Below, piece after piece: positions 24,001-31,964 of a DNA stretch of 35,533 nucleotides. Each line of letters begins with the position of its first letter. Positions within the stretch are counted from its first letter, which is position 1. Source of the stretch: DASZTU01 sp035493835 (lineage in GTDB: Bacteria; Pseudomonadota; Alphaproteobacteria; Rhizobiales; Devosiaceae); contig DATJHO010000120.1 of the NCBI GenBank assembly GCA_035493835.1, positions 1 to 35,533 on the forward strand. The letters run 5' to 3'. The notes under the pieces were generated by a model. The model was given only the letters and a program-made list of their open reading frames with translations, was not told where the DNA came from and did not search any database. Both the position numbers and the translations under genes were made by a program.

Positions 24001-24522
24001 CGGCCTCGCACTCAGCCGCTTCCCGCTGTTCCGGCACTTCTCGGACGCAGCGGGGCGGTGTGGGAGGCGGCTGCCGCCGTTCCGCGTGACCGTTGGCTGG
24101 GGGCTGGGTCTCCCGATCCCGATTGGCGTGCCAAAGCTTTGATCTGCCGGATCTGGCAGGGGCAATCGCCTGAGCCGCTTAGCAGCCAAGACATTGATCG
24201 GCCCACTGCCTTAGGCGACACGGTTTCATTGCCACTACACCGGCACGATTAGCGTAGTTGCGGGGTGTCGAAGGCGCGATGCCAAACGCCGGATTATCGG
24301 AGTTGCGTTGCCTTGAAGCCAAGATTGTGAATTGGCGCTCCGGTTCAACGTTGATCGGCGCCGGGGTCACGATACGGTCGCCAGTAATTTTTAAGGGGAC
24401 GGGCGACTTCCAGAACGGCGTGTGGGGTCAGAATTGGATCAGTATTCACAGCCACCGGACCTTGGTGCAGGTTTGGCCAACGGCGTGATATCAGCGCGTG
24501 ACACCGGATCCGAAGGCGTCGC
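24001..24522. other. Gene-free stretch between two loci
   Basis: No reading frame here resembles a protein family or has a good ribosome binding site. The base pattern (scattered stops in all frames, loss of the third-position GC bias) resembles degraded DNA. A GGGGTCAGAATTGGATC stretch near 24424 resembles internal repeats of some IS21-type elements, but this is only a weak impression. It separates two convergent transcription units (GH172 and the third LacI gene), so terminators are expected. I saw no convincing stem plus T-run. Confidence 0.35.
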
Positions 24523-25530
24523 TTACGTGCTCTCGCGAATGATCAATTCGGGGTCGATCAAGGTGATGCGTGGCTCCGGGAGTTGATCGCCGGCGCCGAT
24601 CAGCCGCATCAGCCGATCGACGGCCATGCGTGAAACCGCATCGACATCGTAATTTACCGTCGAAAGCGGGGGCTCGCCGAATTCGGTGAAGGCGATGTTG
24701 TCATACCCCATGATCGCCAGATCCTGGGGTATGCGAACCTTGTGCTTGTGACACCAGTGGAGGGCGCCAAGTGCCAGTGAATCGTTGTCGCTGAACACGG
24801 CCGTGGGTCGCTTGGGGCCACCCATCAGGGTATCGAGCCCGAAGTACCCGTGCCGGGCGTAGTGGCCGTTGGTGGCAACGACGAGGTCGGGGTCAAAGGG
24901 AATGCCGCTCTGGCGGAGCGCCTCCTGATAGCCCTCCAGCTTCTCGTCGTTGCCGTTGGGGTGCGAGGCATCGAGAAAACCGATGCGGCGATGACCGAGA
25001 CCGATGAGATAGCGCGTCGCCTGGAACCCGCCGCTCCGGTCGTTGACGCTGACGCCGTCGATCCCAGCGTCGGGGTCCGCAATCAGCAACACGAGCGGAT
25101 AGTTCGCCCGCCGCAACGGTCTCAGATGTTCCAGATCGTGATGCCGGGCTGGATAGATCAGAATGCCGTCGACCTGGCGCGACCGGAACATCTCCACGAC
25201 CTTGATCTCTTCAGCCAAGGTGTTGTTCGAGGTCGCAAACAGCGTGCCATAGCCACGCTCAGCCAGGGCGATCTCGACAGCCTGCGCCGTGTGCGTCAAC
25301 GTCGGATTGAGGATATCGGTCAGCACCAGGCCGATCGTCCGAGTCTCCCTGCTGACCAGGGATTTTGCCACATAGTTAGGAACATAGCCGAGTTCCTGCG
25401 CGGCGGACCGGATAATGGCTCGTGTTTCGAGGGGGATCCTGGGGCTCTCCCGCAGGGCGAGCGATACGGTGTTGGTCGAAAACCCGGTCTTTTCGGCAAT
25501 GTCCCGCAGGCGGACGATGGCCTTAGGCAA
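24523..25530 (-). CDS. LacI-family transcriptional regulator
   Basis: This 335-residue regulator has helix-turn-helix RLRDIAEKTGFSTNTVSLAL and hinge region YVPNYVAKSLVSRETRTIGL. Its effector domain includes LTDILNPTLTHTAQAVEIAL, DGILIYPARHH and FSDNDSLALGALHWCHKHKV. The start is TTG at 25530 with no clear Shine-Dalgarno; the family N-terminus fits this position. It lies 224 bases downstream of the VOC gene on the same strand. The likely targets are the paired TAACG(T/A)TAATACG sequences in the divergent region 26205-26571. The effector is unknown. Confidence 0.92.
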   Translation of the reverse strand: MPKAIVRLRDIAEKTGFSTNTVSLALRESPRIPLETRAIIRSAAQELGYVPNYVAKSLVSRETRTIGLVLTDILNPTLTHTAQAVEIALAERGYGTLFATSNNTLAEEIKVVEMFRSRQVDGILIYPARHHDLEHLRPLRRANYPLVLLIADPDAGIDGVSVNDRSGGFQATRYLIGLGHRRIGFLDASHPNGNDEKLEGYQEALRQSGIPFDPDLVVATNGHYARHGYFGLDTLMGGPKRPTAVFSDNDSLALGALHWCHKHKVRIPQDLAIMGYDNIAFTEFGEPPLSTVNYDVDAVSRMAVDRLMRLIGAGDQLPEPRITLIDPELIIREST

Positions 25531-25754
25531 GGTGTTTGCTCTGGGCGCGTGGCAGCCGGCCGCCGCTTGCGGCGGAGCGCTTTTGCCCCCACACGTGGAA
25601 AAGCCCGGCCGATGGAAACCGCCGGGCGTCGAAACTGTCGGAAATTGTTTTCATTGGTTGCCGTTTTGCCGGGCTGAACTGTCCCGCGTCAATCTGCCGG
25701 GAGATAAAATTCGATCCCATGCGCCGGGTGGACGAGCAGGCGGTCATGGTCGAC

Positions 25755-26201
25755 CTAAGCAATCATCCCCTCTGAGTGGAGGCGCTTGATCGCCGCGTAT
25801 TGAAGGCTGTCGGCGGCCATTTCCATCAACTCGATACGGTTGCCGTCCGGGTCCTCGAGCCAGGCCTGCCGGTTGCCGTCGATGGCCGTCTTCAACGGCA
25901 GCAAGAGCGTGAGGCCGGCCGCCTCGATCTGCGCCAGTACCTTGTCGATGTCGTCAACGGTCAGGCACAAATGGTTCATACCGTTGGCATTCCATCCCGG
26001 TGCCTGATTGGTTTCGGCGCCGGGGAAAACCTCAAGGTACTGCTCGTCCGTGATCCGCAGATAAACGAGCCAGACAGACCCGTCATCCTTGGTCAGCCGC
26101 AACATCTCGGGAAATCCGAGCTTGTTGACGTAATAGTCGAGCGAGCGTTCGAGGTCCGTCACCTTGATCGCCACGTGGCCCAGGCCGTTGATTCCCTGCA
26201 T
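25755..26201 (-). CDS. VOC-family metalloprotein (glyoxalase fold), paralogue 1
   Basis: This 148-residue protein has two beta-alpha-beta-beta-beta units of the vicinal-oxygen-chelate fold. Four potential metal ligands are in the usual places: His in GLGHVAIKV, Glu in YLEVFPG, His in NHLCLTVDDI and Glu in GNRIELMEM. It is therefore probably a metal-dependent enzyme (isomerase, epimerase, lyase or dioxygenase), with the reaction unknown. ATG 26201 is preferred to the GTG at 26204 because GGGAGG lies six bases before it. It is clearly paralogous to the VOC gene at 31965 (shared FPE-LRLT, YLRITDE, DPDGNRIE, MEMA-D-QY). The two copies flank the third sugar importer, one on each strand, so both probably serve that pathway. 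Confidence 0.9.
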   Translation of the reverse strand: MQGINGLGHVAIKVTDLERSLDYYVNKLGFPEMLRLTKDDGSVWLVYLRITDEQYLEVFPGAETNQAPGWNANGMNHLCLTVDDIDKVLAQIEAAGLTLLLPLKTAIDGNRQAWLEDPDGNRIELMEMAADSLQYAAIKRLHSEGMIA

Positions 26202-26250
26202 CACAATCCTCCCGTGGTCGCCGCTCCAGCGTCGTGCAGCATCGCTGTGC

Positions 26251-26263
26251 TAACGTTAATACG
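26251..26263. promoter_or_regulatory. Candidate LacI operator, TAACGTTAATACG
   Basis: The core TAACGTTA is a perfect palindrome with central CG, and the wider TGCTAACGTTAATA fits the LacI/GalR operator style. It lies about 50 bases before the VOC start. It matches 12 of 13 bases with the site at 26494 near the other end of the same divergent region. Confidence 0.55.
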
Positions 26264-26493
26264 GCTGGACGTCATCCCAGAGAGCGCCGGTTGTCAATGA
26301 GGTTCGTGCTGCGACTGGACGTTCCCGGCCTCCGTTGTCGCGTTGCCGATCGCCCTAAATCATAGCAAAACAATTGAATCAGTGCGCGAGTCGCAAAAAT
26401 GGGAGCAAGAGAGTCCGATGTCATCGTCAGAGGGAACGCTTATTGGTGGATAAAAGTAACCGGTTGACGAAGCCGGAGAGAGGTATTTAGCTT

Positions 26494-26506
26494 TAACGAT
26501 AATACG
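26494..26506. promoter_or_regulatory. Candidate LacI operator, TAACGATAATACG, next to a promoter
   Basis: This is the second copy of the 13-base motif. It lies 30 bases downstream of TTGACG (26464-26469) and 65 bases before the first permease start. With a 17-base spacer the -10 would be TTAGCT, so the operator would cover the transcript start. The same promoter/operator geometry is seen ahead of the first sugar-importer operon. Confidence 0.5.
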
Positions 26507-26571
26507 ATCCCAAAAGGGACGGAGGGCGCTGTTCGTGGCTTGATCCACGGGCGGCGCGGGAGGGGATTGCC

Positions 26572-27468
26572 ATGGCCTTTCGCTGGAGCCGATGGTCGCC
26601 GCAGCTTGCGCTTTCGCCGGCCGTTGCCGTGACGACGGTAGCGTTTGCCGGCTCGATCGGCTGGACCATCTGGATGTCGCTGACCCGCAGCCGGCGCTTT
26701 GCCGACTATGCGATCAACTGGTCCGAGTGGGCCCGGCAATACAACCGGCTGCTGAACGACGACATCTTCCTCACGGCGCTCAGGAATATGGTCGTGCTGG
26801 GGGGCGGCAGCCTGCTGGCCATCGTCTTCGGCTTCATCCTTGCGGCCATGATCGATCGAGAAAAGCGCGGCGAGGGGATCTTTCGCACCGTCTTTCTCTA
26901 CCCCCTCGCGGTCTCCCTGATCGTCACCGGCCTTGCCTGGCGCTGGCTCTTCAATCCGACGCTCGGGGTGCAGAATTTCCTGCACCAGATCGGGCTCACC
27001 TGGGTCAGCTTCGATTGGCTCTCCTACAAGGAGACGGCCATGTACGGCATCATTTTGGGCACTGTCTGGCAGGGCTCGGGCTTCTACATGGCGCTGATGT
27101 TGTCGGGCCTTAAATCCATCAACACCGAGATCTGGAGCGCCGCAAAGCTCGACGGCGTGAGCTTTTGGCGGCTCTATATCGAGATCATCATCCCGATGAT
27201 GAAGTTCACCTTCCTGACCTGCGCCATCCTGCTCTCGCTGGGCGTCGTAAAGGCTTACGACATGGTCTACGCCATGACCAATGGCGGCCCGGGGCAGTCG
27301 ACCTGGGTGCCCGCCTACTACACGGTCGACGCCTATTGGCAGAAGGCGAATCTCGGGCTCGCCTCGGCCGCCGCCGTGGTGATGCTGGCGATCACCGTGG
27401 CGATCTTCCTGCCGCTCGTGCTGCTCACCGCCTGGCAGCAGCGCCGACAGGAGGCGAGGGTTCAATGA
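26572..27468 (+). CDS. Sugar ABC importer permease (MalF/UgpA-like)
   Basis: This 298-residue permease begins MAFRWSRWSPQLALSPAVAV, after GGGAGG eight bases upstream. The first helix is AVAVTTVAFAGSIGWTIWMS. The EAA coupling loop is EIWSAAKLDGVSFWRLYIEI, and ALRNMVVLGGGSLLAIVFGF is the typical second helix region. Its stop overlaps the next start by four bases (ATGA). It heads the plus-strand operon of the divergent locus, whose members also include an ATPase, a binding protein, a PD40 protein and a VOC protein. Confidence 0.95.
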   Translation: MAFRWSRWSPQLALSPAVAVTTVAFAGSIGWTIWMSLTRSRRFADYAINWSEWARQYNRLLNDDIFLTALRNMVVLGGGSLLAIVFGFILAAMIDREKRGEGIFRTVFLYPLAVSLIVTGLAWRWLFNPTLGVQNFLHQIGLTWVSFDWLSYKETAMYGIILGTVWQGSGFYMALMLSGLKSINTEIWSAAKLDGVSFWRLYIEIIIPMMKFTFLTCAILLSLGVVKAYDMVYAMTNGGPGQSTWVPAYYTVDAYWQKANLGLASAAAVVMLAITVAIFLPLVLLTAWQQRRQEARVQ

Positions 27469-28391
27469 CCACCATCGCCGATACCTCGCTGCAACACAGC
27501 CATTCGCTGGACGAGCCCGTCGCCTTTCCGCGCAAGAAGAAGCGGATCACGGGCCGCTCCGTTGCGATCCTGGTGTTCCTCGGCATTTGCGCGCTGTTTT
27601 TCTGCGTGCCGCTCTATGTGATCGTGGTCACCTCGCTCAAGAGCATGGACCAGATCCGGCAAGGCGACATCTTCGGGCTGCCCTGGCGCCTGAACTTCGA
27701 TGCCTGGGTAACCGCCTGGGACAAGTCCTGCTCGGGCACCAATTGCCAGGGCATCAAGGTCGGTTTCCTCAATTCGCTCGAAATCTTGTTCCCGAGCCTA
27801 GTCCTCTCCATCGGGCTCTCCTCGGTCACGGGCTACGCGCTCTCGCTGTGGAATGTGAAGTGGGCCAATAGCTTCCTCTTCATCCTCTTCCTGTGCGCCT
27901 TCGTGCCCTTCCAGATCATCATGGTGCCGCTGATCCTGATCACCGGGTTCCTCCACGTCTACGGCACGATCTGGGGCATCGCCGTGGTGCACGCGGTGCT
28001 CGCAATGCCGATCCTGACGCTGATCTTCCGCAATTACTACAAGGGCATACCCCAAGAGATCATCAGCGCCGCGATGGTGGATTCGGGCTCGTTCTGGCGC
28101 ATCTTCGCGGAAATCATCCTGCCGATGAGCGGCAACATCATGATCGTGGTGCTGATCCTGCAGATCACCTCGATCTGGAACGATTTCCTGATTGGCCTCA
28201 CCTATGGCGGCATTGGCACGCAGCCCATGACCGTGATCCTAGCCAACGTGGTGGTCACGGCGTTCGGGGAGGCCAATTACAATGTCGACATGGCCGCGGC
28301 GCTGCTCACGGCCTTTCCCCCGCTCGTCATCTATTTCGTCCTTGGCCGGTTCTTCGTCCAGGGCATCACCGCCGGCGCGATCAAAGGGTAG
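27465..28391 (+). CDS. Sugar ABC importer permease (MalG/UgpE-like)
   Basis: This 308-residue permease has a long cytoplasmic N-terminus (MTTIADTSLQHSHSLDEPVA) ending in a basic RKKKRI cluster before the first helix (VAILVFLGICALFFCVPLYV). The coupling loop reads EIISAAMVDSGSFWRIFAEI, with DS where DG is usual, followed by ILPMSGNIMIVVLIL. It contains the pair SCSGTNCQGIK in a periplasmic loop, where two cysteines could form a disulfide. It starts at ATG 27465, coupled to the previous gene. The ATPase gene follows after seven bases. Confidence 0.95.
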   Translation: MTTIADTSLQHSHSLDEPVAFPRKKKRITGRSVAILVFLGICALFFCVPLYVIVVTSLKSMDQIRQGDIFGLPWRLNFDAWVTAWDKSCSGTNCQGIKVGFLNSLEILFPSLVLSIGLSSVTGYALSLWNVKWANSFLFILFLCAFVPFQIIMVPLILITGFLHVYGTIWGIAVVHAVLAMPILTLIFRNYYKGIPQEIISAAMVDSGSFWRIFAEIILPMSGNIMIVVLILQITSIWNDFLIGLTYGGIGTQPMTVILANVVVTAFGEANYNVDMAAALLTAFPPLVIYFVLGRFFVQGITAGAIKG

Positions 28392-28398
28392 GTTGCTG

Positions 28399-29502
28399 AT
28401 GCCTCGCGTGCAGTTTGAAAAGATCAACAAGACCTACGGCCGGGTGACCGTGCTCAAGAACCTCGATCTGGAGATCGAGGACGGGGAATTCGTCGTGCTG
28501 CTAGGGCCCTCCGGCTGCGGCAAGACCACGCTGCTCAACCTGCTCGCGGGCCTCATCGACGTGAGCTCGGGCCGCATCCAGATCGGTGAGCGCGACGTGA
28601 CCGATCTCGATCCCAAGGATCGGGGGCTCGCCATGGTGTTCCAGAGCTACGCCCTTTATCCGACCAAGACGGTGCGCGGAAATCTCAAGTTCGGGCTCGC
28701 GGCCGCGAAGCTCGACCGCGCCGAGCAGGAGCGACGTATCGCCTGGGCGGCAAAGTTGCTGCAGATCGAGGCGTTGCTTGATCGCAAGCCGGCGCAACTG
28801 TCGGGCGGGCAGCGGCAGCGCGTCGCCATTGGCCGGGCGCTGGTAAAACAAGTAGGCGTGTTCCTGTTCGACGAGCCGCTTTCCAACCTGGATGCAAAAC
28901 TCAGGACGGAGACGCGGCTCGAGATCAAGCGGCTGCACGACGAAACCAACTCGACCATCGTGTACGTCACCCACGACCAGATCGAGGCGATGACCATGGC
29001 GACGCGCATCGCCATCATGAACGCCGGCGTCATCCAGCAGTTCGACACGCCCGATAGGGTCTACGACAGGCCGGCGAACCTGTTCGTCGCCGGCTTCATT
29101 GGGGCGCCGGCGATGAACATCTTCCCGGCGACAGTTGCGACGACGGGCGGCGCGCCGACAGCGATGCTGCGGGGCGTGGGGGCCCGGGTCGACCTGAGCC
29201 GTTATCCGTTCGTCGCGCCGCCGCGTGAGGGCGACAGCATCATGGTGGGCTTGAGGCCCGAGCATTTCCTGGGGCCGGACGAGGTGAACGCCGACGCCGC
29301 CGCCCTGTTCAGTCTGCCCGTCCAGTACACCGAAAAGACCGGTGCCGATGCCACCGGCTATTTCAAAGCGGACAAGGGGCTGCTCGCCGTCAGCATCTCG
29401 CCAGAGCGGATCAGTGCATTTCGGCAGGGTGATGTCGCGACGCTCGGCTTTCCGCACGCCAAGATCCACGCCTTCGATGCGGCGACGGGGCGGCGGCTTT
29501 AG
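28399..29502 (+). CDS. Sugar ABC importer ATP-binding protein (MalK/UgpC-like)
   Basis: This 367-residue ATPase of the MalK class has Walker A GPSGCGKTTLLNLLAG, Q-loop VFQSYALYP, signature LSGGQRQRVAIGRAL, Walker B VFLFDEPLSNLD and the switch histidine in YVTHDQIEAMTMA. After about residue 235 comes the MalK-type regulatory domain (GFIGAPAMNIFPATV, VGLRPEHFLG). After the Q-loop, LYPTKTVRGNLKFGL replaces the common LYPHMTV. It is the only carbohydrate-class ATPase in the window. The two other sugar importers lack one, and MalK-type proteins can serve several importers, so it may energise all three. Confidence 0.95.
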   Translation: MPRVQFEKINKTYGRVTVLKNLDLEIEDGEFVVLLGPSGCGKTTLLNLLAGLIDVSSGRIQIGERDVTDLDPKDRGLAMVFQSYALYPTKTVRGNLKFGLAAAKLDRAEQERRIAWAAKLLQIEALLDRKPAQLSGGQRQRVAIGRALVKQVGVFLFDEPLSNLDAKLRTETRLEIKRLHDETNSTIVYVTHDQIEAMTMATRIAIMNAGVIQQFDTPDRVYDRPANLFVAGFIGAPAMNIFPATVATTGGAPTAMLRGVGARVDLSRYPFVAPPREGDSIMVGLRPEHFLGPDEVNADAAALFSLPVQYTEKTGADATGYFKADKGLLAVSISPERISAFRQGDVATLGFPHAKIHAFDAATGRRL

Positions 29503-29510
29503 CGGGAAAA

Positions 29511-29580
29511 CACGCGGGGGAGGGTGCCCCCGTGGCGAATGAATTCAGCCGGCATCGCCCCGAATGGAGGAATACGGGGC
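29511..29580 (+). terminator. Two intercistronic hairpins after the ATPase gene
   Basis: CACGCGGGGG...CCCCCGTG (29511-29533) forms one stem. GCCCCG (29557-29562) with CGGGGC (29575-29580) forms a second, weaker one. They fill the 133-base gap between the ATPase and the binding-protein gene. Neither is followed by a T-run, so partial termination or processing that separates the expression of the two genes is likely. Confidence 0.45.
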
Positions 29581-29635
29581 GAAGCTGCAACGAAGGACGG
29601 ATCTCGCCGAGATCCACGAGAAGGGAGGACTATCG

Positions 29636-30889
29636 ATGCTTGCCAAAGGACTTGCCGGGCTCAGCGCGGCCGCAATGCTGGTGGCGACGGCGGCATATGC
29701 CGATCCGGTGCCGCTGACCATCTATCACACCTGGTCGACGCCGAGCGAGATGGCCGCGCTCAATGTGCTCAAGAGCACCCTGGCCAACAACAATATCGGC
29801 TGGACCGAGATCGCCATTCCGCACGACACCGGCGCCAATGTCAGCCTGACCAACATGGTGACCGGCGGCAATCCGCCGAACGTATTCATGAACTCCGACC
29901 CGGGGATCATTCGCGATCTCGCCCAGCAAGGGCTCATCCTCGACCTGACGCAGTTCTTCAGCGACAACAAGATCGCCCAGAACTTGCCGCCGACTGTGCT
30001 CAAGGAAATCACCGTCGACGGCAAGATCTACAAGGCGCCGGCGGGCATCCACATCGACGGCATGGTCTACTACAACATGGATGTCGCCGCGAAAGCGGGG
30101 GTCGATCCGACCAAGTGGACCTCGCTCGACGACATGTGGAAGGATTTTGGCAAGGTGAAGGCTGCCGGCTTCCAGCCGCTCGCGGTCGGCAGCCAGGACT
30201 TCCAGGTCGGCTACCTGACCCACGCACTCATAGCCGCTGTTGCCGGGCCGGACATCTACAACCGCTTCTACGGCCCGACCGTCGACCCAAAAGTCTTCGA
30301 CGAGCCCGCGCTGAAGCAGGCGATCGATTGGGTGCGCAAATTCAGCCAGCAGGTGGATGCCGGCTCGCAGAACCGGCCGTGGAACGACACCACCAATCTG
30401 GTGATCACCGGCAAGGCCCTGATGCAGATCCATGGCGACTGGATGAAGGGCGAGTGGCGGAACGCCGGCAAGACGCCGGGCAAGGATTTCGGCTGCGTGA
30501 ACATTCCCGGCACCAAGGCTCTGGCGGTGACGGTGGATGCCTGGAACTTCCTCGGCGGCTCGTCGGTCAATGACGCCACGAAGCAAGCCGAACTCGAGTT
30601 CGCCAAGCTCGACACCGACCCGAAAATCACCGCCGACTTCGCCGCCAAGAAGGGCTCGACCCCCGTTCGGCTGGATTCGCCCACGGCCGGTCTCGATCAG
30701 TGCAACCTGCTTGTCCTCGACTCGCTCAAGAAGGACGGCTTCTCGGTGCAAAACCCGGCCAATATTGCCGACAGCGACTGGGTCCGCTCGGTCTGGAACG
30801 TGATGTTCAAGTTCTGGGGGGATCCAACCATGTCCTCGGACCAAGTCGTCAAGGAACTCAAAAGTCAGTACCAGACGATCTTCGGCTGA
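29636..30889 (+). CDS. Sugar ABC importer, periplasmic binding protein (family 1)
   Basis: This 417-residue receptor has a Sec signal peptide, MLAKGLAGLSAAAMLVATAA, cleaved at YA/DPV. The mature start PLTIYHTWSTPSEMAALNVL resembles glucose/mannose-type binding proteins of rhizobia. Further landmarks are GNPPNVFMNSDPGIIRDLAQ, AGIHIDGMVYYNMDVAAKAG and the C-terminal KELKSQYQTIFG. ATG 29636 lies after AGGGAGGA. In this operon the binding protein comes after the ATPase, unlike the two other modules where it comes first. The ligand is unknown; the neighbouring uronate/aldonate enzymes suggest an acidic sugar or oligosaccharide, an inference only. Confidence 0.94.
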   Translation: MLAKGLAGLSAAAMLVATAAYADPVPLTIYHTWSTPSEMAALNVLKSTLANNNIGWTEIAIPHDTGANVSLTNMVTGGNPPNVFMNSDPGIIRDLAQQGLILDLTQFFSDNKIAQNLPPTVLKEITVDGKIYKAPAGIHIDGMVYYNMDVAAKAGVDPTKWTSLDDMWKDFGKVKAAGFQPLAVGSQDFQVGYLTHALIAAVAGPDIYNRFYGPTVDPKVFDEPALKQAIDWVRKFSQQVDAGSQNRPWNDTTNLVITGKALMQIHGDWMKGEWRNAGKTPGKDFGCVNIPGTKALAVTVDAWNFLGGSSVNDATKQAELEFAKLDTDPKITADFAAKKGSTPVRLDSPTAGLDQCNLLVLDSLKKDGFSVQNPANIADSDWVRSVWNVMFKFWGDPTMSSDQVVKELKSQYQTIFG

Positions 30890-30895
30890 TCGGAA

Positions 30896-30951
30896 GGTCC
30901 GGCGGGGGCGCGCTCTCTCCCGCCGACCCTGACACCGGGGCATCCCCCCGG
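30896..30951 (+). terminator. Tandem hairpins after the binding-protein gene
   Basis: GGTCCGGCGGG (30896-30906) pairs with CCCGCCGACC (30919-30928), and CCGGGG pairs with CCCCGG within 30935-30951. They begin seven bases after the binding-protein stop and end about 25 bases before the PD40 gene. Such stems commonly stabilise binding-protein mRNA or lower expression of the genes behind. Confidence 0.5.
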
Positions 30952-30976
30952 ACCTCCAACATCAAGGTCACATTCA

Positions 30977-31900
30977 ATGTCGAGCACCGCACAGCCCGAA
31001 TTCAGACGGCACGGACGAGGTTTGTTGCCCAGGCAAACCTCACAACTTATCACCATGGCGAGCGATGGCAGCAGCCGGAGGGTATTGTTCGAAGCGGATG
31101 AAGTCCTTGAGGCGCCGAACTGGACACCGGACGGCGAGCACCTGATCGTGAATGCCGGCGGCGAGCTGTGGCGGTTTTCCGCTGATGGCAGCAGCGCCCC
31201 GACCAAGATCGAGACCGGCGTGCTTCGCGATATCAACAATGACCACGTCCTGTCGCCCGATGGCCGCACCATCTATTTCAGCGAGAACGACGGGCACCTT
31301 TACGCCGTGCCGATCACCGGCGGCGAGCCGCGGCGGGTCTCCAACCTCCACGCGGAGCCGCACCACTATTACCTGCACGGGATTTCGCCCGACGGACTGA
31401 CGCTCTCCTATGTCGCGGTGGAAGGCCCTGCCGACCGCCGCCGCATCAACATTTTCACGATTCCCGCAGCGGGCGGGCCGGACAAGCGGCTCACCGACGT
31501 CTCCTATCCCAATGATGGGCCCGAATACTCGCCTGATGGCCAGTGGATCTATTTCAGTTCGGAGCGGGCCGCTGAGATACCGGGCCATGCCCAGTGCTTC
31601 AGGATGCGTCTGGACGGGACGGGCATTGAACAGCTGACGTTCGATGATCGGGTCAACTGGTTCCCGCACGTCTCCCCCGATGGGCAGTCGATCGTTTTCA
31701 TCAGCTATCCTCCGGGCACGACCGGACACCCGGCGAACAAGGACGTGATCCTGCGTTTCACTCGTCCGGACGGCAGTGGCCAGCGCGACATCGCCTCATT
31801 CCTTGGCGGCCAGGGCACGATCAACGTCAACAGCTGGGCCCCGGACAGCAGGCACTTCGCCTTTGTCGCCTATCCGGTCAGGGGCGAGGCGACGGCCTGA
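30977..31900 (+). CDS. TolB-like PD40 beta-propeller protein without signal peptide
   Basis: This 307-residue protein is built of about six TolB/PD40 blades: NWTPDGEHLIV (residue 48), VLSPDGRTIYF (91), GISPDGLTLSY (135), EYSPDGQWIYF (183), HVSPDGQSIVF (231) and SWAPDSRHFAF (286). It has no signal peptide or membrane segment, so it is probably cytoplasmic, unlike real TolB. In four blades the residues just before the PDG turn are ionisable (His 90, His 134, Glu 183, His 231). With NWFPH, GHPANK and GGQGTINV they look like conserved active-site elements, not plain scaffold. The cytoplasmic oligogalacturonate lyases of family PL22 also have a propeller with a His-rich metal site. A lyase or hydrolase role on the imported sugar is plausible but unproven. 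The ribosome binding site is weak. Confidence 0.85.
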   Translation: MSSTAQPEFRRHGRGLLPRQTSQLITMASDGSSRRVLFEADEVLEAPNWTPDGEHLIVNAGGELWRFSADGSSAPTKIETGVLRDINNDHVLSPDGRTIYFSENDGHLYAVPITGGEPRRVSNLHAEPHHYYLHGISPDGLTLSYVAVEGPADRRRINIFTIPAAGGPDKRLTDVSYPNDGPEYSPDGQWIYFSSERAAEIPGHAQCFRMRLDGTGIEQLTFDDRVNWFPHVSPDGQSIVFISYPPGTTGHPANKDVILRFTRPDGSGQRDIASFLGGQGTINVNSWAPDSRHFAFVAYPVRGEATA

Positions 31901-31964
31901 TCCAGCACTCGTAGCTGAACCGATCGTCTGGCCGACGGCCGCTTTTCTTTCAATGGAGATAAAT

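Noticed and set aside
24001..24522. A third transposase remnant in this gap
   Set aside because: I could not find a conserved transposase motif in any frame; only a vague similarity of GGGGTCAGAATTGGATC to IS21-type repeats, not enough for a call.
29630..30943. A 437-codon minus-strand open frame
   Set aside because: It is the antisense shadow of the sugar-binding protein at 29636, which has a clear signal peptide and ribosome site.
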